A stretch of 64,000 bases of DNA, from contig NZ_CP025536.1 in assembly GCF_002953735.1 (NCBI RefSeq), forward strand, positions 1,184,001 through 1,248,000, read 5' to 3'. Source of the DNA: Streptococcus pluranimalium (GTDB taxonomy: Bacteria > Bacillota > Bacilli > Lactobacillales > Streptococcaceae). The notes under the pieces were generated by a model that saw only the letters and a program-made list of their open reading frames with translations, did no database searches and had not been told where the DNA came from. Every line of letters starts with the position of its first letter. Positions within the stretch are counted from its first letter, which is position 1. This document shows, piece by piece, positions 55,501 through 62,846 of this stretch. A program made the translations under genes and the position numbers.

Positions 55501-56538
55501 TTACAGTTCCCAAGGAAGGTTTTTCTTCCCGAAATGCCCATAGGTTGCGGTCTTTCGATAGTCGACATCAAGAAGCTTCAACTCCTTAATGATTCCTTGT
55601 GGCGTCAAGTCATAGCGTAGTTCAATCATTTTAACTAGACTATCATCTGAATAAGAACTTGTTCCAAAGGTATCCACCGCAATGGACATAGGCTTCTTCA
55701 ACCCAATCGCATAGGCTAGTTGAACCTCGCAACGTTTGGCATAACCTTCACGGACAATGTCCTTGGCAATCTTCCGTGCCATGTAGCTAGCTGAGCGGTC
55801 AACCTTGCTTGGGTCTTTCCCAGAGAAAGCTCCACCGCCATGACGACAGAAACCTCCGTAGGTATCCGCAATGATTTTACGACCTGTAACACCTGCATCC
55901 GCATAAGAACCACCAAGAACAAAGCGACCTGTTGGGTTAATCAACACCTTGAAATCAGTATTCTGTTTGTAGTGTTTAGCAACCTTAACCATCACCTCTT
56001 TGACAATAGCTTTGACTTGCTTTCGAGTTGTGAAATTCGGATGTTGGATTGAGACCAAGAAAGTCTTGATTCGTTTTCGCTCGTAATCATAGGTGACTTG
56101 AGCCTTGGCATCAAATAAAAGCAAAGGATGATTAAGTGATTTTAACTCTTCCAACACCCGAGTCGCAAGAACAAAAGGCAAGGGTAAATATTCAGGGGTT
56201 TCATCTGTCGCATAACCAAACATGAGACCTTGGTCTCCTGCACCACCAGTATCAACACCTTGTGCAATGTCTCGGCTTTGAAGCCCAATGAGGTTCGTGA
56301 CACAAACATCCGTCATGCCAAGCGGCTTAACCACTTCAAGAACCAGAGCTTCCACATCAAAGATTGCGGAAGTCGTTACCTCACCTGCAACCACAACATG
56401 GTGATCCTTGATGAGGGTTTCTACCGCCACTCGACTGTGTTTATCTTGAGCCAAACAAGCTGTGACAATGGCATCTGAGATTTGGTCGCAGATTTTATCT
56501 GGGTGTCCATGCGACACCTGTTCACTAGTTACTAACAT
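55501..56538 (-). CDS. metK: Phage-encoded S-adenosylmethionine synthetase
   Basis: MetK makes SAM from methionine and ATP. The start SEQVSHGHPDKICDQISDAI has the methionine/ATP-site His, GAGDQGLMFGYATDETPEY is the signature hexapeptide region (GAGDQG), and GGGAFSGKDPSKVDRSASY is the second signature. The 345-residue protein is about 50 residues shorter than bacterial housekeeping MetK, with trimmed C-terminal parts. I take the ATG at 56,538 (GGAGG). It probably feeds the phage methyltransferase or counters host SAM limitation. It sits behind iterons and a leader hairpin. Confidence 0.94.
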   Translation of the reverse strand: MLVTSEQVSHGHPDKICDQISDAIVTACLAQDKHSRVAVETLIKDHHVVVAGEVTTSAIFDVEALVLEVVKPLGMTDVCVTNLIGLQSRDIAQGVDTGGAGDQGLMFGYATDETPEYLPLPFVLATRVLEELKSLNHPLLLFDAKAQVTYDYERKRIKTFLVSIQHPNFTTRKQVKAIVKEVMVKVAKHYKQNTDFKVLINPTGRFVLGGSYADAGVTGRKIIADTYGGFCRHGGGAFSGKDPSKVDRSASYMARKIAKDIVREGYAKRCEVQLAYAIGLKKPMSIAVDTFGTSSYSDDSLVKMIELRYDLTPQGIIKELKLLDVDYRKTATYGHFGKKNLPWEL

Positions 56539-56551
56539 AGCTTCCTCCATG

Positions 56552-56585
56552 CAAAAAGCCCAACCCTTACAAGAGGGTCAGGCTC
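56552..56585 (-). terminator. Leader hairpin of metK (possible attenuator)
   Basis: Stem AGCC-ACCCT paired with AGGGT-GGCT, then TTTTT on the minus strand, ends ~5 nt before the metK ribosome binding site. It lies after the metK promoter, so every metK transcript contains it. Confidence 0.75.
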
Positions 56586-56636
56586 GTTTCTATATTTTTT
56601 GACATCATAAGTATACCACCTATAAAATGAAAAGTC

Positions 56637-56713
56637 AGTACAAACTTAGTTCAAAGTTGGTTCAAACCCAGTCTAAACCTAGTACAAAGGTAGTACAAAC
56701 TTAGTCCAAATTT
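56637..56713. repeat. Seven 11-bp iterons upstream of metK
   Basis: Tandem units of exactly 11 bp with consensus AGTNCAAANNT: starts at 56,637, 56,648, 56,659, 56,670, 56,681, 56,692 and 56,703. One unit per helical turn puts all copies on one face of DNA. A metK promoter (-35-like CTGACT and -10 TATACT about 17 bp apart, 56,607-56,636) borders the last unit, so the array is placed like an upstream operator or activator site. Confidence 0.85.
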
Positions 56714-56733
56714 CTGGTTTTTACTTGACAAAA

Positions 56734-56762
56734 TAAAAAAAGTCCAACCAAATTGTTGGACT
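56734..56762 (-). terminator. Terminator of the type III toxin gene
   Basis: Stem AGTCCAA and TTGGACT followed by seven Ts on the minus strand, 14-35 bp beyond the toxin stop. Confidence 0.88.
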
Positions 56763-56775
56763 ATAATCGTTTTGA

Positions 56776-57258
56776 TTAAAAAATATTTGACAACATGTGT
56801 TCGAAATATGGTAACGTTGAAAAACCGTAACGACGTTGATAATCTCTGTGATGCAGCCTATTTTGACCACTATGATGATTTATATAATTCTGTATATAAT
56901 CAATCACCTTTTGTGCAATCTCATCAATATTTTGAACTGTCTCTCGATATTCATCTTGATCCACTAAAGGAGCCGGTTCATCTTCGAGATAGTCTAAATT
57001 TTGAACAACTACTAGTTTGGAGAAATCTAAACCGGACCTGCTTTGCTGCGACCTAGCAGATTGGCTAAACAGATGAGCACTCTGATGGGAGATATTAGAC
57101 CTATAAGGAATACAGATAAAAACACCTGCACTTATCTCAAACACAAAACAACTATAAGGTCTGTCATACTTTCTCAAAATTTCAGGAAACTGGCTACGTG
57201 TATAGTCAAGATAAAACTGTGGACTCAGCCGATACAGTTGAAAATCAAAATCACTCAT
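56776..57258 (-). CDS. Type III toxin-antitoxin endoribonuclease (ToxN/TenpN/CptN-like)
   Basis: A 160-residue protein with the profile of type III toxins: FQLYRLSPQFYLDYTRSQFP at the N-terminus, the core RPYSCFVFEISAGVFICIPY then RSNISHQSAHLF, GLDFSKLVVVQNLDYL, and the C-terminal YGFSTLPYFEHML. The PYRSNI and DFSK motifs recall TenpN/CptN more than ToxN. Such toxins cleave RNA at A-rich sites and are held inactive by a repeat RNA. Directly upstream are an SD (AAGGG), a terminator hairpin, two 52-bp repeats and a strong promoter, the complete type III layout. It likely aborts infection by competing phages. Confidence 0.8.
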   Translation of the reverse strand: MSDFDFQLYRLSPQFYLDYTRSQFPEILRKYDRPYSCFVFEISAGVFICIPYRSNISHQSAHLFSQSARSQQSRSGLDFSKLVVVQNLDYLEDEPAPLVDQDEYRETVQNIDEIAQKVIDYIQNYINHHSGQNRLHHRDYQRRYGFSTLPYFEHMLSNIF

Positions 57259-57270
57259 TTTTTACCCTTA

Positions 57271-57300
57271 AACAAGACAAGAGAGCTAGTTAGCTCTCTT
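57271..57300 (-). terminator. Partial terminator between antitoxin RNA and toxin
   Basis: Perfect palindrome AAGAGAGCTA and TAGCTCTCTT with a 2-base loop, then GTCTTGTTT, just before the toxin SD. In type III systems this leaky terminator sets the RNA:toxin ratio. Confidence 0.85.
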
Positions 57301-57443
57301 GATTTATTGACATCGCTCGGTCAATTTTTATTTTACCGACGAGTCAGAACCGTCACTCGTCTCATCACTCGGTCAATTTTTATTTTACCGACGAGTCAGA
57401 ACCGTCACTCGTCTCATCGTGCGATGGCAGATTGATTATCTAC
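57275..57443 (-). ncRNA. Type III antitoxin RNA with two 52-nt repeats
   Basis: Transcript from the promoter at 57,450-57,478. Repeats at 57,366-57,417 and 57,314-57,365 differ at one base. Each unit has a hairpin with arms GACGAGT and ACTCGTC, and an A-rich loop (AAAATAAAAATT) closed by GGT and ACC. A-rich sites of this sort are cut by type III toxins to release single repeats. Confidence 0.8.
57314..57417. repeat. Two 52-bp tandem repeats of the antitoxin RNA
   Basis: Units 57,314-57,365 and 57,366-57,417, identical except for the second base. They form the antitoxin array. Confidence 0.93.
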
Positions 57444-57449
57444 ACCTTA

Positions 57450-57478
57450 ATTATACACTAGGAAGACTACAAAATCAA
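57450..57478 (-). promoter_or_regulatory. Promoter of the type III locus
   Basis: TTGATT (57,473-57,478) and TATAAT (57,450-57,455) with 17-bp spacing, TG just before the -10. Transcription would begin about 57,443. Confidence 0.85.
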
Positions 57479-57544
57479 TAAAAAGCACCATTTTTTTTAT
57501 TGATTTCACAAAGAAATATCAGTTCAGTTATCCTCTTCTCTAAA

Positions 57545-57574
57545 CAAAATGAAAGGCAACTCTGAAAGTTGCCT
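57545..57574 (-). terminator. Terminator of the second repeat RNA
   Basis: Stem AGGCAACT and AGTTGCCT with loop TTCAG-type, then TTTCATTTTG on the minus strand. Confidence 0.88.
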
Positions 57575-57724
57575 ATTCATCTAGTCGGTTTATTTTGGTG
57601 TCTGCCACCCGCCTGGCCCTTGTATCCAGGATTGATATCGGATTTAGTTTTGGTGTCCGCCACCCGCTTGGCCCTTGTGTCCAAGATTAATATCAGATTG
57701 ACCATGAGCCGACTGCTCATCTAT
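57551..57724 (-). ncRNA. Structured RNA with two ~52-nt repeats (55-bp period)
   Basis: Repeats 57,647-57,698 and 57,592-57,643. Each can fold into a stem (CTTGG with CCAAG in the first, CCTGG with CCAGG in the second) and a second stem GGTG with CACC. The first stem shows a compensatory T-A to C-G change, supporting an RNA function. A competing reading is a 47-codon ORF at 57,577-57,720 with GGAG seven bases before its ATG; it reads the two repeats in different frames, so the protein repeats are not conserved. No toxin gene follows its terminator. Confidence 0.65.
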
Positions 57725-57730
57725 GTCTCC

Positions 57731-57759
57731 ATTATACACTATCTTCATAAGGGATTCAA
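57731..57759 (-). promoter_or_regulatory. Promoter of the second repeat RNA
   Basis: TTGAAT (57,754-57,759) and TATAAT (57,731-57,736), 17 bp apart. Confidence 0.85.
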
Positions 57760-57772
57760 CTTAAGATTGTTA

Positions 57773-58123
57773 TCACAAACCAAGCTGTACTTTTAATGCC
57801 TGGTCAATCTTATTCAACCAGTTCTTATCCCATACGCAAGCAATCTTTTCTTCCAACAACCCTTTATCAATGGTGCTCACTTGCTCGGCTAAAACAAGGC
57901 TAGACCGTTTGAGTCCTTTAATAACACCTTGTGGTAAAAACACATGAGTGGGTAACTCCTTCTTCTTTTTAACCTGACTGGTCAAAGGAATAACTGTCAC
58001 CAGATGAGAATGGAGATTGGCCAGGTCATTGCTGACGATTAAGGCTGGTCGTCTCCCTTGCTGATAATGGCTACCTTCCAAATTACTAAAGTTCACATAA
58101 TAGATATCGCCTCTTCTACACAT
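57773..58123 (-). CDS. PemK/MazF-type endoribonuclease toxin
   Basis: A 116-residue MazF-fold protein: RRGDIYYVNFSNLEGSHYQQ start, GRRPALIVSNDLAN, VTVIPLTSQVKK and LAEQVSTIDKGLL cover the family. No antitoxin gene is adjacent: the upstream neighbour is an HTH protein and the downstream neighbour is a repeat RNA. It may be an orphan, be controlled by an unidentified partner, or have a role in phage RNA metabolism. Confidence 0.88.
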   Translation of the reverse strand: MCRRGDIYYVNFSNLEGSHYQQGRRPALIVSNDLANLHSHLVTVIPLTSQVKKKKELPTHVFLPQGVIKGLKRSSLVLAEQVSTIDKGLLEEKIACVWDKNWLNKIDQALKVQLGL

Positions 58124-58131
58124 AAATCCTC

Positions 58132-58623
58132 CTAACTCAATAAATAGTCTTCCAGTTGCTTCTGCTTCAGTTGATAGATAATGTCTAACTCTCTAATAGC
58201 TTTCTTCTTCCAATAGCTGATACTGGATCGGCTGATATGACAGATTTCGACCACATCATCCCAAGTTTTAGACTCAATCACAAGTGCTGTCACAAACTCT
58301 GATAATTCCTCTGGCAGCTGCTTAACTGCTGTCTCAAAGAAAGCCATGTCCTGGATCAGTTTTAAGTATCTATCAGACAAAAACTGATAGAGTTCTCGAT
58401 TGGCTGCCGCAGTCTTTTCCCTGAAGGATAAGGCAATGGTCTCTGTTCGGTCATAACGTTTAGTCATGGTTACCTTTGGCTCATCACTTTGCCCACCAAA
58501 GACCATGGTCTCAATCATCTCTTCTTCTGTGATACCGACAAAGTTTTCCAACTGATGACGCAATAATCTCACTTCCTTTTGCATAACCTCATAGTTCATA
58601 AACAAGCGTTCTGCTTCTGACAT
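58132..58623 (-). CDS. Sigma-like HTH phage protein (DUF1492/ArpU type)
   Basis: A 163-residue helical protein with a C-terminal HTH (WDDVVEICHISRSSISYWKK, KKAIRELDIIYQL) like sigma-70 region 4 or ArpU/RinA phage late regulators. It is a candidate activator of the conserved promoters before the moron units or the late operon. It lies 2 bp downstream of the helicase. Confidence 0.78.
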   Translation of the reverse strand: MSEAERLFMNYEVMQKEVRLLRHQLENFVGITEEEMIETMVFGGQSDEPKVTMTKRYDRTETIALSFREKTAAANRELYQFLSDRYLKLIQDMAFFETAVKQLPEELSEFVTALVIESKTWDDVVEICHISRSSISYWKKKAIRELDIIYQLKQKQLEDYLLS

Positions 58624-58624
58624 C

Positions 58625-59965
58625 TTATCCTCCTTTCAAAGACACCCTGACTGCCTCAATGATGTGGTCTTGAGTGATCGTTTTTGTTTTTAAGCGTTTC
58701 ATGACCTCCTCATCAATCGTTCCCTTAGTGATGAGGTGATGAATGATCACTGTTTCTTTTTGACCCTGTCTCCAGAGCCTAGCATTTAATTGTTGGTAAA
58801 GTTCCAAGGACCAGGTCAAGCCAAACCAACAGATAGTGGAACCTCCAGCTTGAAGGTTAAGGCCATGTCCAGAACTAGCTGGATGAATAAGACCAATACT
58901 AATCTTCCCATTATTCCAATCCGTAATCGCCTGACTAGAGGAAATAGTTCTAGCTTCTTTAAATCTCTCCTTGAGGCGCTTTAAATCATGTTTGAACCAG
59001 TAAGCTACAAGAAGAGGCTTACCCTGCATGGCTTCCACCATTTCTTCCAAGATCTCCAGTTTCTTATCATGAAAGGGAAGAACAGCTCCTTCCTCTCCAT
59101 AGACCGAACCATTAGCCAGCTGCAAAAGTTTATTAGATAGGCTAGCACTATTGATGGCATCAATGACTTGGTCTTTTAGTGACACGACCAATTCTTGTTT
59201 GAAGGTCTGGTAGAGTTCTTTTTCTTTAAGATTCATCTCGACCAGTACCTCATGGTCAATTCGTTCTGGCATTTGGAGGTAATCGAGAGCCTTCATCGAA
59301 ATCGTCATATCAGAAATGCGGTCATAGATGGCATCTTCTGCTCCCTCTTTGGGTTTGTAAGAAAAGACTACTTGCCCATTACGCTTATCTGGTAAAAAAT
59401 ACTGGTCTCGAAACCCTGTGATAAATCGTCCCAACCGCTTACCACCATCTAAGATACCAATCTCAGAAAAGAGGTCCATGAGGTTACCAGGTGTTCCTGT
59501 CAATCCCACCATCCGTTTGGTGCTGGCCTGTACACGTCGTAAGGCTTTAAAGCGTTTGGATTGATAAGACTTAAAACTAGAAAGCTCATCAATAATCACC
59601 ATGTCAAAGTCAAAGAGCTTATTGTCAATCAACCAAACCACATTCTCTCGATTGAGAGTATAAAGAAAGGCAGGTTTCCTGAGTGCAGCTCTGCGTTCTT
59701 TGTCTGAACCGACTACCACTGATAGGGTTAGTCCTGATAAGTGTTCCCACTTCTTTAACTCTTCCTGCCAGGTGTGTTCTGCCACTCGAAGAGGTGCAAT
59801 GATAAGAACCCGTCTGACCTCGAAAGAATCTAAAATTAAATCCCAAAGAGCCGTCAAGGTAATCACCGTTTTCCCAAGTCCCATCTCAAGCATGAGACAA
59901 GCAGTTGAGTGACTCTTGATGAATTCTGTCGCATAGGTTTGGTAATCATGTGGTTTGTAGGTCAT
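58625..59965 (-). CDS. SNF2-type helicase
   Basis: About 446 residues of a superfamily 2 Swi2/Snf2 ATPase: MLEMGLGKTVITLTALWDLI (motif I), VIIDELSSFK (DExx), LVGLTGTPGNLMDLFSEIG-type motif III (GLTGTPGNLMDLF) and C-terminal HPASSGHGLNLQAGG and ARLWRQGQKETV (motifs V, VI). The start ATG at 59,965 overlaps the VRR-NUC gene. Phage replication or DNA remodelling role. Confidence 0.92.
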   Translation of the reverse strand: MTYKPHDYQTYATEFIKSHSTACLMLEMGLGKTVITLTALWDLILDSFEVRRVLIIAPLRVAEHTWQEELKKWEHLSGLTLSVVVGSDKERRAALRKPAFLYTLNRENVVWLIDNKLFDFDMVIIDELSSFKSYQSKRFKALRRVQASTKRMVGLTGTPGNLMDLFSEIGILDGGKRLGRFITGFRDQYFLPDKRNGQVVFSYKPKEGAEDAIYDRISDMTISMKALDYLQMPERIDHEVLVEMNLKEKELYQTFKQELVVSLKDQVIDAINSASLSNKLLQLANGSVYGEEGAVLPFHDKKLEILEEMVEAMQGKPLLVAYWFKHDLKRLKERFKEARTISSSQAITDWNNGKISIGLIHPASSGHGLNLQAGGSTICWFGLTWSLELYQQLNARLWRQGQKETVIIHHLITKGTIDEEVMKRLKTKTITQDHIIEAVRVSLKGG

Positions 59966-60227
59966 CCAATACTCCTTCAATTTTTTCTAAGCTATCTAAA
60001 ACATAAACCTTAAAGCCCAAGTTCTTCAACTGCTCTAATCTTCTAACCTGTAAAGGTCGAGGCACTTTTCCAGGAGCCTTCACTTCCACAAATCCCAGCC
60101 TACCTTGAGGCAAAAGTACCAGCCTGTCTGGGATGCCAACCCAAGAGGGTGACGTCAACTTCAGAGCCAAGCCACCTCGACATTTAACGGCTTTGACCAA
60201 TGCCTCTTCCACAACTTTTTCTCGCAT
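59946..60227 (-). CDS. VRR-NUC domain nuclease
   Basis: A 93-residue stand-alone VRR-NUC: GIPDRLVLLPQGRLGFVEVK with the D and E-x-K metal site and APGKVPRPLQVRRLEQL. It may resolve recombination or replication structures. It is commonly paired with a SNF2 helicase in phages, as here. Confidence 0.92.
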   Translation of the reverse strand: MREKVVEEALVKAVKCRGGLALKLTSPSWVGIPDRLVLLPQGRLGFVEVKAPGKVPRPLQVRRLEQLKNLGFKVYVLDSLEKIEGVLDDLQTT

Positions 60228-60495
60228 CTTCTCACCTCACATCATCAGTTGCCTATGGCGGTTGCCAAAGGGGTTGAAATCCTATACGCGCGTACAGGTG
60301 TCCGATAACCCCTTTTTCTTATCATTACCATTACTCTATTAGAAGAATAGGCAACTAAGGAAACCAAGGACTTAGAAAACCATATCAGACAAAGGACTTT
60401 GATGGTTGCCAACAAGGTTGCCTAACGGTTTTATTGGCTACCTTGGGAAACCTCTTTCCCTTAAAAACAAGAGCACTTAGTTGCCTACTGGCAAC
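60228..60495. repeat. Cluster of GTTGCC repeats, candidate replication origin
   Basis: Seven copies of GTTGCC or its complement lie at 60,248, 60,261, 60,349, 60,405, 60,417, 60,480 and 60,489 (starts), partly as inverted pairs, between the primase and VRR-NUC genes. The gap has no gene. Iteron-like repeats beside a primase are typical of phage origins. Confidence 0.5.
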
Positions 60496-62837
60496 CTGAC
60501 AAACGCTCGCTGTGTCCCATAGAGGGCAAACTTCATCTTGCCTGTCGCATTTCCTGTGTACTTGGTCCAACCGCCAATTTTATTCAAAATCCCTTCAATT
60601 TCATAGGAGTCAATCTTTTTCAAATTCTGGCGTTCCTTGCCAAAGCACTCGCACCAGATTTCCATAATGCAGACCCGCTCCCTAGTGACTGTCCCTTGAC
60701 TGCTCTTGCCAAACTCGCCTCCAGACATAAAGGTTCGACGCTCATAGAGGTCCATCTGAGACCAATTATCTGGTAATAGTGTATTGAGGTAATCAGCTAC
60801 AATACCCTCTCTATCATCGGATTCCATAGCCGCCTGTTGCTCCTGCACCGCTTCTTTGGCCACGCTACCTGTGAGATATAGGGCTTCACCTTCCTGATAG
60901 TAGGTCTTGGCCTCTGCCCACAACTGGTCGATATCTGACATCTGCCACGGTTTCTTTTTGCTATCCTTGGTCACCTGTACTGGCCAAAAGCGACGGTTAC
61001 CTGTCACATCTCGCAAGAATCCACCTTCAGAGTTGGTCGATCCTACTATCACACAGGTTCTTGGGTGACTTTCCACGTTGACCCCATAGGCTTGGCGGAA
61101 CTTGTCATCCTGCCTGGTCACAAAGGACTTAACCGTCTCCACATCGGTCTTTTTAATCCCGGTCATCTCAGAGATTTCTAAAATCCAGTAACCTTGGAGC
61201 TTCTCTGCAGCTGTCTTATCCCTCATATCAGAGATAGCTAGAGAATCCGAAAACCAGCTACCGCCAAGCTTCAAAAAGAAGGTGGACTTTCCTAGCCCTT
61301 GCGGACCGTTCAATACCAAGATAGAATCAAACTTGATGCCTGGTTCATAGATGCGAGCAATAGCTGCGACCATAGTCTTTCTCATAACTGCTCGTGTGTA
61401 GGGAGTGTCCTTAGCCCCCATGTAATCAATGAGCAGGTGCTCAATCCGCTCAACGCCATCCCAGACCAAAGGTTCTAGGTATTCCTTGATTGGATGGTAG
61501 GTTCGCTCTGCGGTCACCACCGCAAGGAGAGCATCCTTGAACTTAGTTGGTGACCAGATGCCATAAACCCGCTCAAAATAGAGCTTGGCATTGGCAAGGT
61601 CAGAGTCGTTCCAACCGCCCTTGACCTGCTTCCAAGGCAAGGATCCTTTGACATCGATGATGTGCTTGAACTCGTTGTAGACGATGTTCTGGAGGTTAGG
61701 GTCATAGCGAATAATGGTTGCGATATTGGAGAGGGTGTCTTTGACCTTTCCTGTCTTGTCCAACTCCAGCTGAGCCTGCCAGTTAGGGTCATCTTGAAAC
61801 TCCAAACTCGCTTGCTCGAGACGCTCTTTGGCAAGTAGCTCTTTGGTAAGGTCGTCTTTTAACACCAAGTCCTGCATGGCCTTAAACGAGGGCTGCTTAC
61901 TGGTGTCCTTTTGTCCCTCATCGTCTCGATCCCCAAAGAGGTGGAGTCGCACCAAGTCAAAGCTGGACAATAGCCTCCCTCCGTAAGGGTCAGTGGCATG
62001 ATGACTATAGGCAAACTTATCCTCATAGATGACAACACCACCACTGGTGGTCGCATGGACGTAGTCGTAACGCCCAGGATAGCTAGAGGGTTGATAGATA
62101 TCAGAGAGGTAAGTTGCGATGGCAGCCGTGATGGGATAGGCTCGGTTAAAAGCTCCAATCAATCCTGTCTTTTCTAGAGGGTCAGCTTGTCGCTTAATGG
62201 CCCGCTCCATCAGCTTGGTCTGGCGACTGGAAACTGGCCAAGACTTGGTGTCCTTCCAGTTGGTATAGCGAGAGAGCACCTGGTCTGGATTAAGGAGCTC
62301 TCCAGCCAATTTGTGAAAAACAAATTCTCCATCCTGTGATGTCGATGGCCAGTACATAAGCCGACTTGGCTCATAGGTTGTATCGTCAAAGAGCTCAATG
62401 CCAATATCCTCGGCAACTTTTCGACTAACCGCTTGGTATTCCTCGGCACTCACTTCCCTTGATAGGGGAATGATGAGTCGTAAACGAGGTTTTTGCGGAC
62501 TGTGCTTATGGGTAGAATAGAGGTAAGCCTTGTTGTCAAATAAGAGCTCCAACTCATCCACAATCCCTACCGTCGCAAAGTCCATATCAAGGGTAAGAGC
62601 AGAGCGACTAATCACCGCATCCTTCTTGCGTCTGCCGTCCTTGAGTCTGCCCAAGACAAAGCCTCCGACATCCTTGATGTCATCTTGCTTGGACTTTGGC
62701 AAGGACGCATACTCCGCTACGGTTTCTGCCGTGCGAATGGTCGTCGCAATCCGAGCTTCGAATTGCTCAAAGCTGTAGGTTGTTTGCGTCCAAACCTTAT
62801 CTGTTCGTTTGTTTCCCAATGAAATATGTAACGCCAT
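60477..62837 (-). CDS. Primase/helicase with VapE (SF3-like) ATPase
   Basis: A 786-residue replication protein. The N-terminal ~220 residues resemble archaeo-eukaryotic primase-polymerase domains (ALTLDMDFATVGIVDEL with acidic metal residues; PRLRLIIPLSREVSAEEY; YEPSRLMYWPST). The C-terminal part is the VapE P-loop helicase: LNGPQGLGKSTFFLKLG (Walker A), YWILEISEMTG (Walker B), VGSTNSEGGFLRDVTGNRRF. It starts and unwinds phage replication, ahead of the polymerase gene. The ATG follows AAGGAG. Confidence 0.9.
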   Translation of the reverse strand: MALHISLGNKRTDKVWTQTTYSFEQFEARIATTIRTAETVAEYASLPKSKQDDIKDVGGFVLGRLKDGRRKKDAVISRSALTLDMDFATVGIVDELELLFDNKAYLYSTHKHSPQKPRLRLIIPLSREVSAEEYQAVSRKVAEDIGIELFDDTTYEPSRLMYWPSTSQDGEFVFHKLAGELLNPDQVLSRYTNWKDTKSWPVSSRQTKLMERAIKRQADPLEKTGLIGAFNRAYPITAAIATYLSDIYQPSSYPGRYDYVHATTSGGVVIYEDKFAYSHHATDPYGGRLLSSFDLVRLHLFGDRDDEGQKDTSKQPSFKAMQDLVLKDDLTKELLAKERLEQASLEFQDDPNWQAQLELDKTGKVKDTLSNIATIIRYDPNLQNIVYNEFKHIIDVKGSLPWKQVKGGWNDSDLANAKLYFERVYGIWSPTKFKDALLAVVTAERTYHPIKEYLEPLVWDGVERIEHLLIDYMGAKDTPYTRAVMRKTMVAAIARIYEPGIKFDSILVLNGPQGLGKSTFFLKLGGSWFSDSLAISDMRDKTAAEKLQGYWILEISEMTGIKKTDVETVKSFVTRQDDKFRQAYGVNVESHPRTCVIVGSTNSEGGFLRDVTGNRRFWPVQVTKDSKKKPWQMSDIDQLWAEAKTYYQEGEALYLTGSVAKEAVQEQQAAMESDDREGIVADYLNTLLPDNWSQMDLYERRTFMSGGEFGKSSQGTVTRERVCIMEIWCECFGKERQNLKKIDSYEIEGILNKIGGWTKYTGNATGKMKFALYGTQRAFVRLPVGN

Positions 62838-62846
62838 TTCTTCTCC

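Noticed and set aside
57043..57435. 130-codon plus-strand frame across the 52-bp repeats
   Set aside because: It runs opposite the type III promoter, RNA and toxin; its protein repeats arise from the RNA repeats.
57314..57698. CRISPR array
   Set aside because: Two repeats per set without spacers, each set with its own promoter and terminator; no cas genes nearby.
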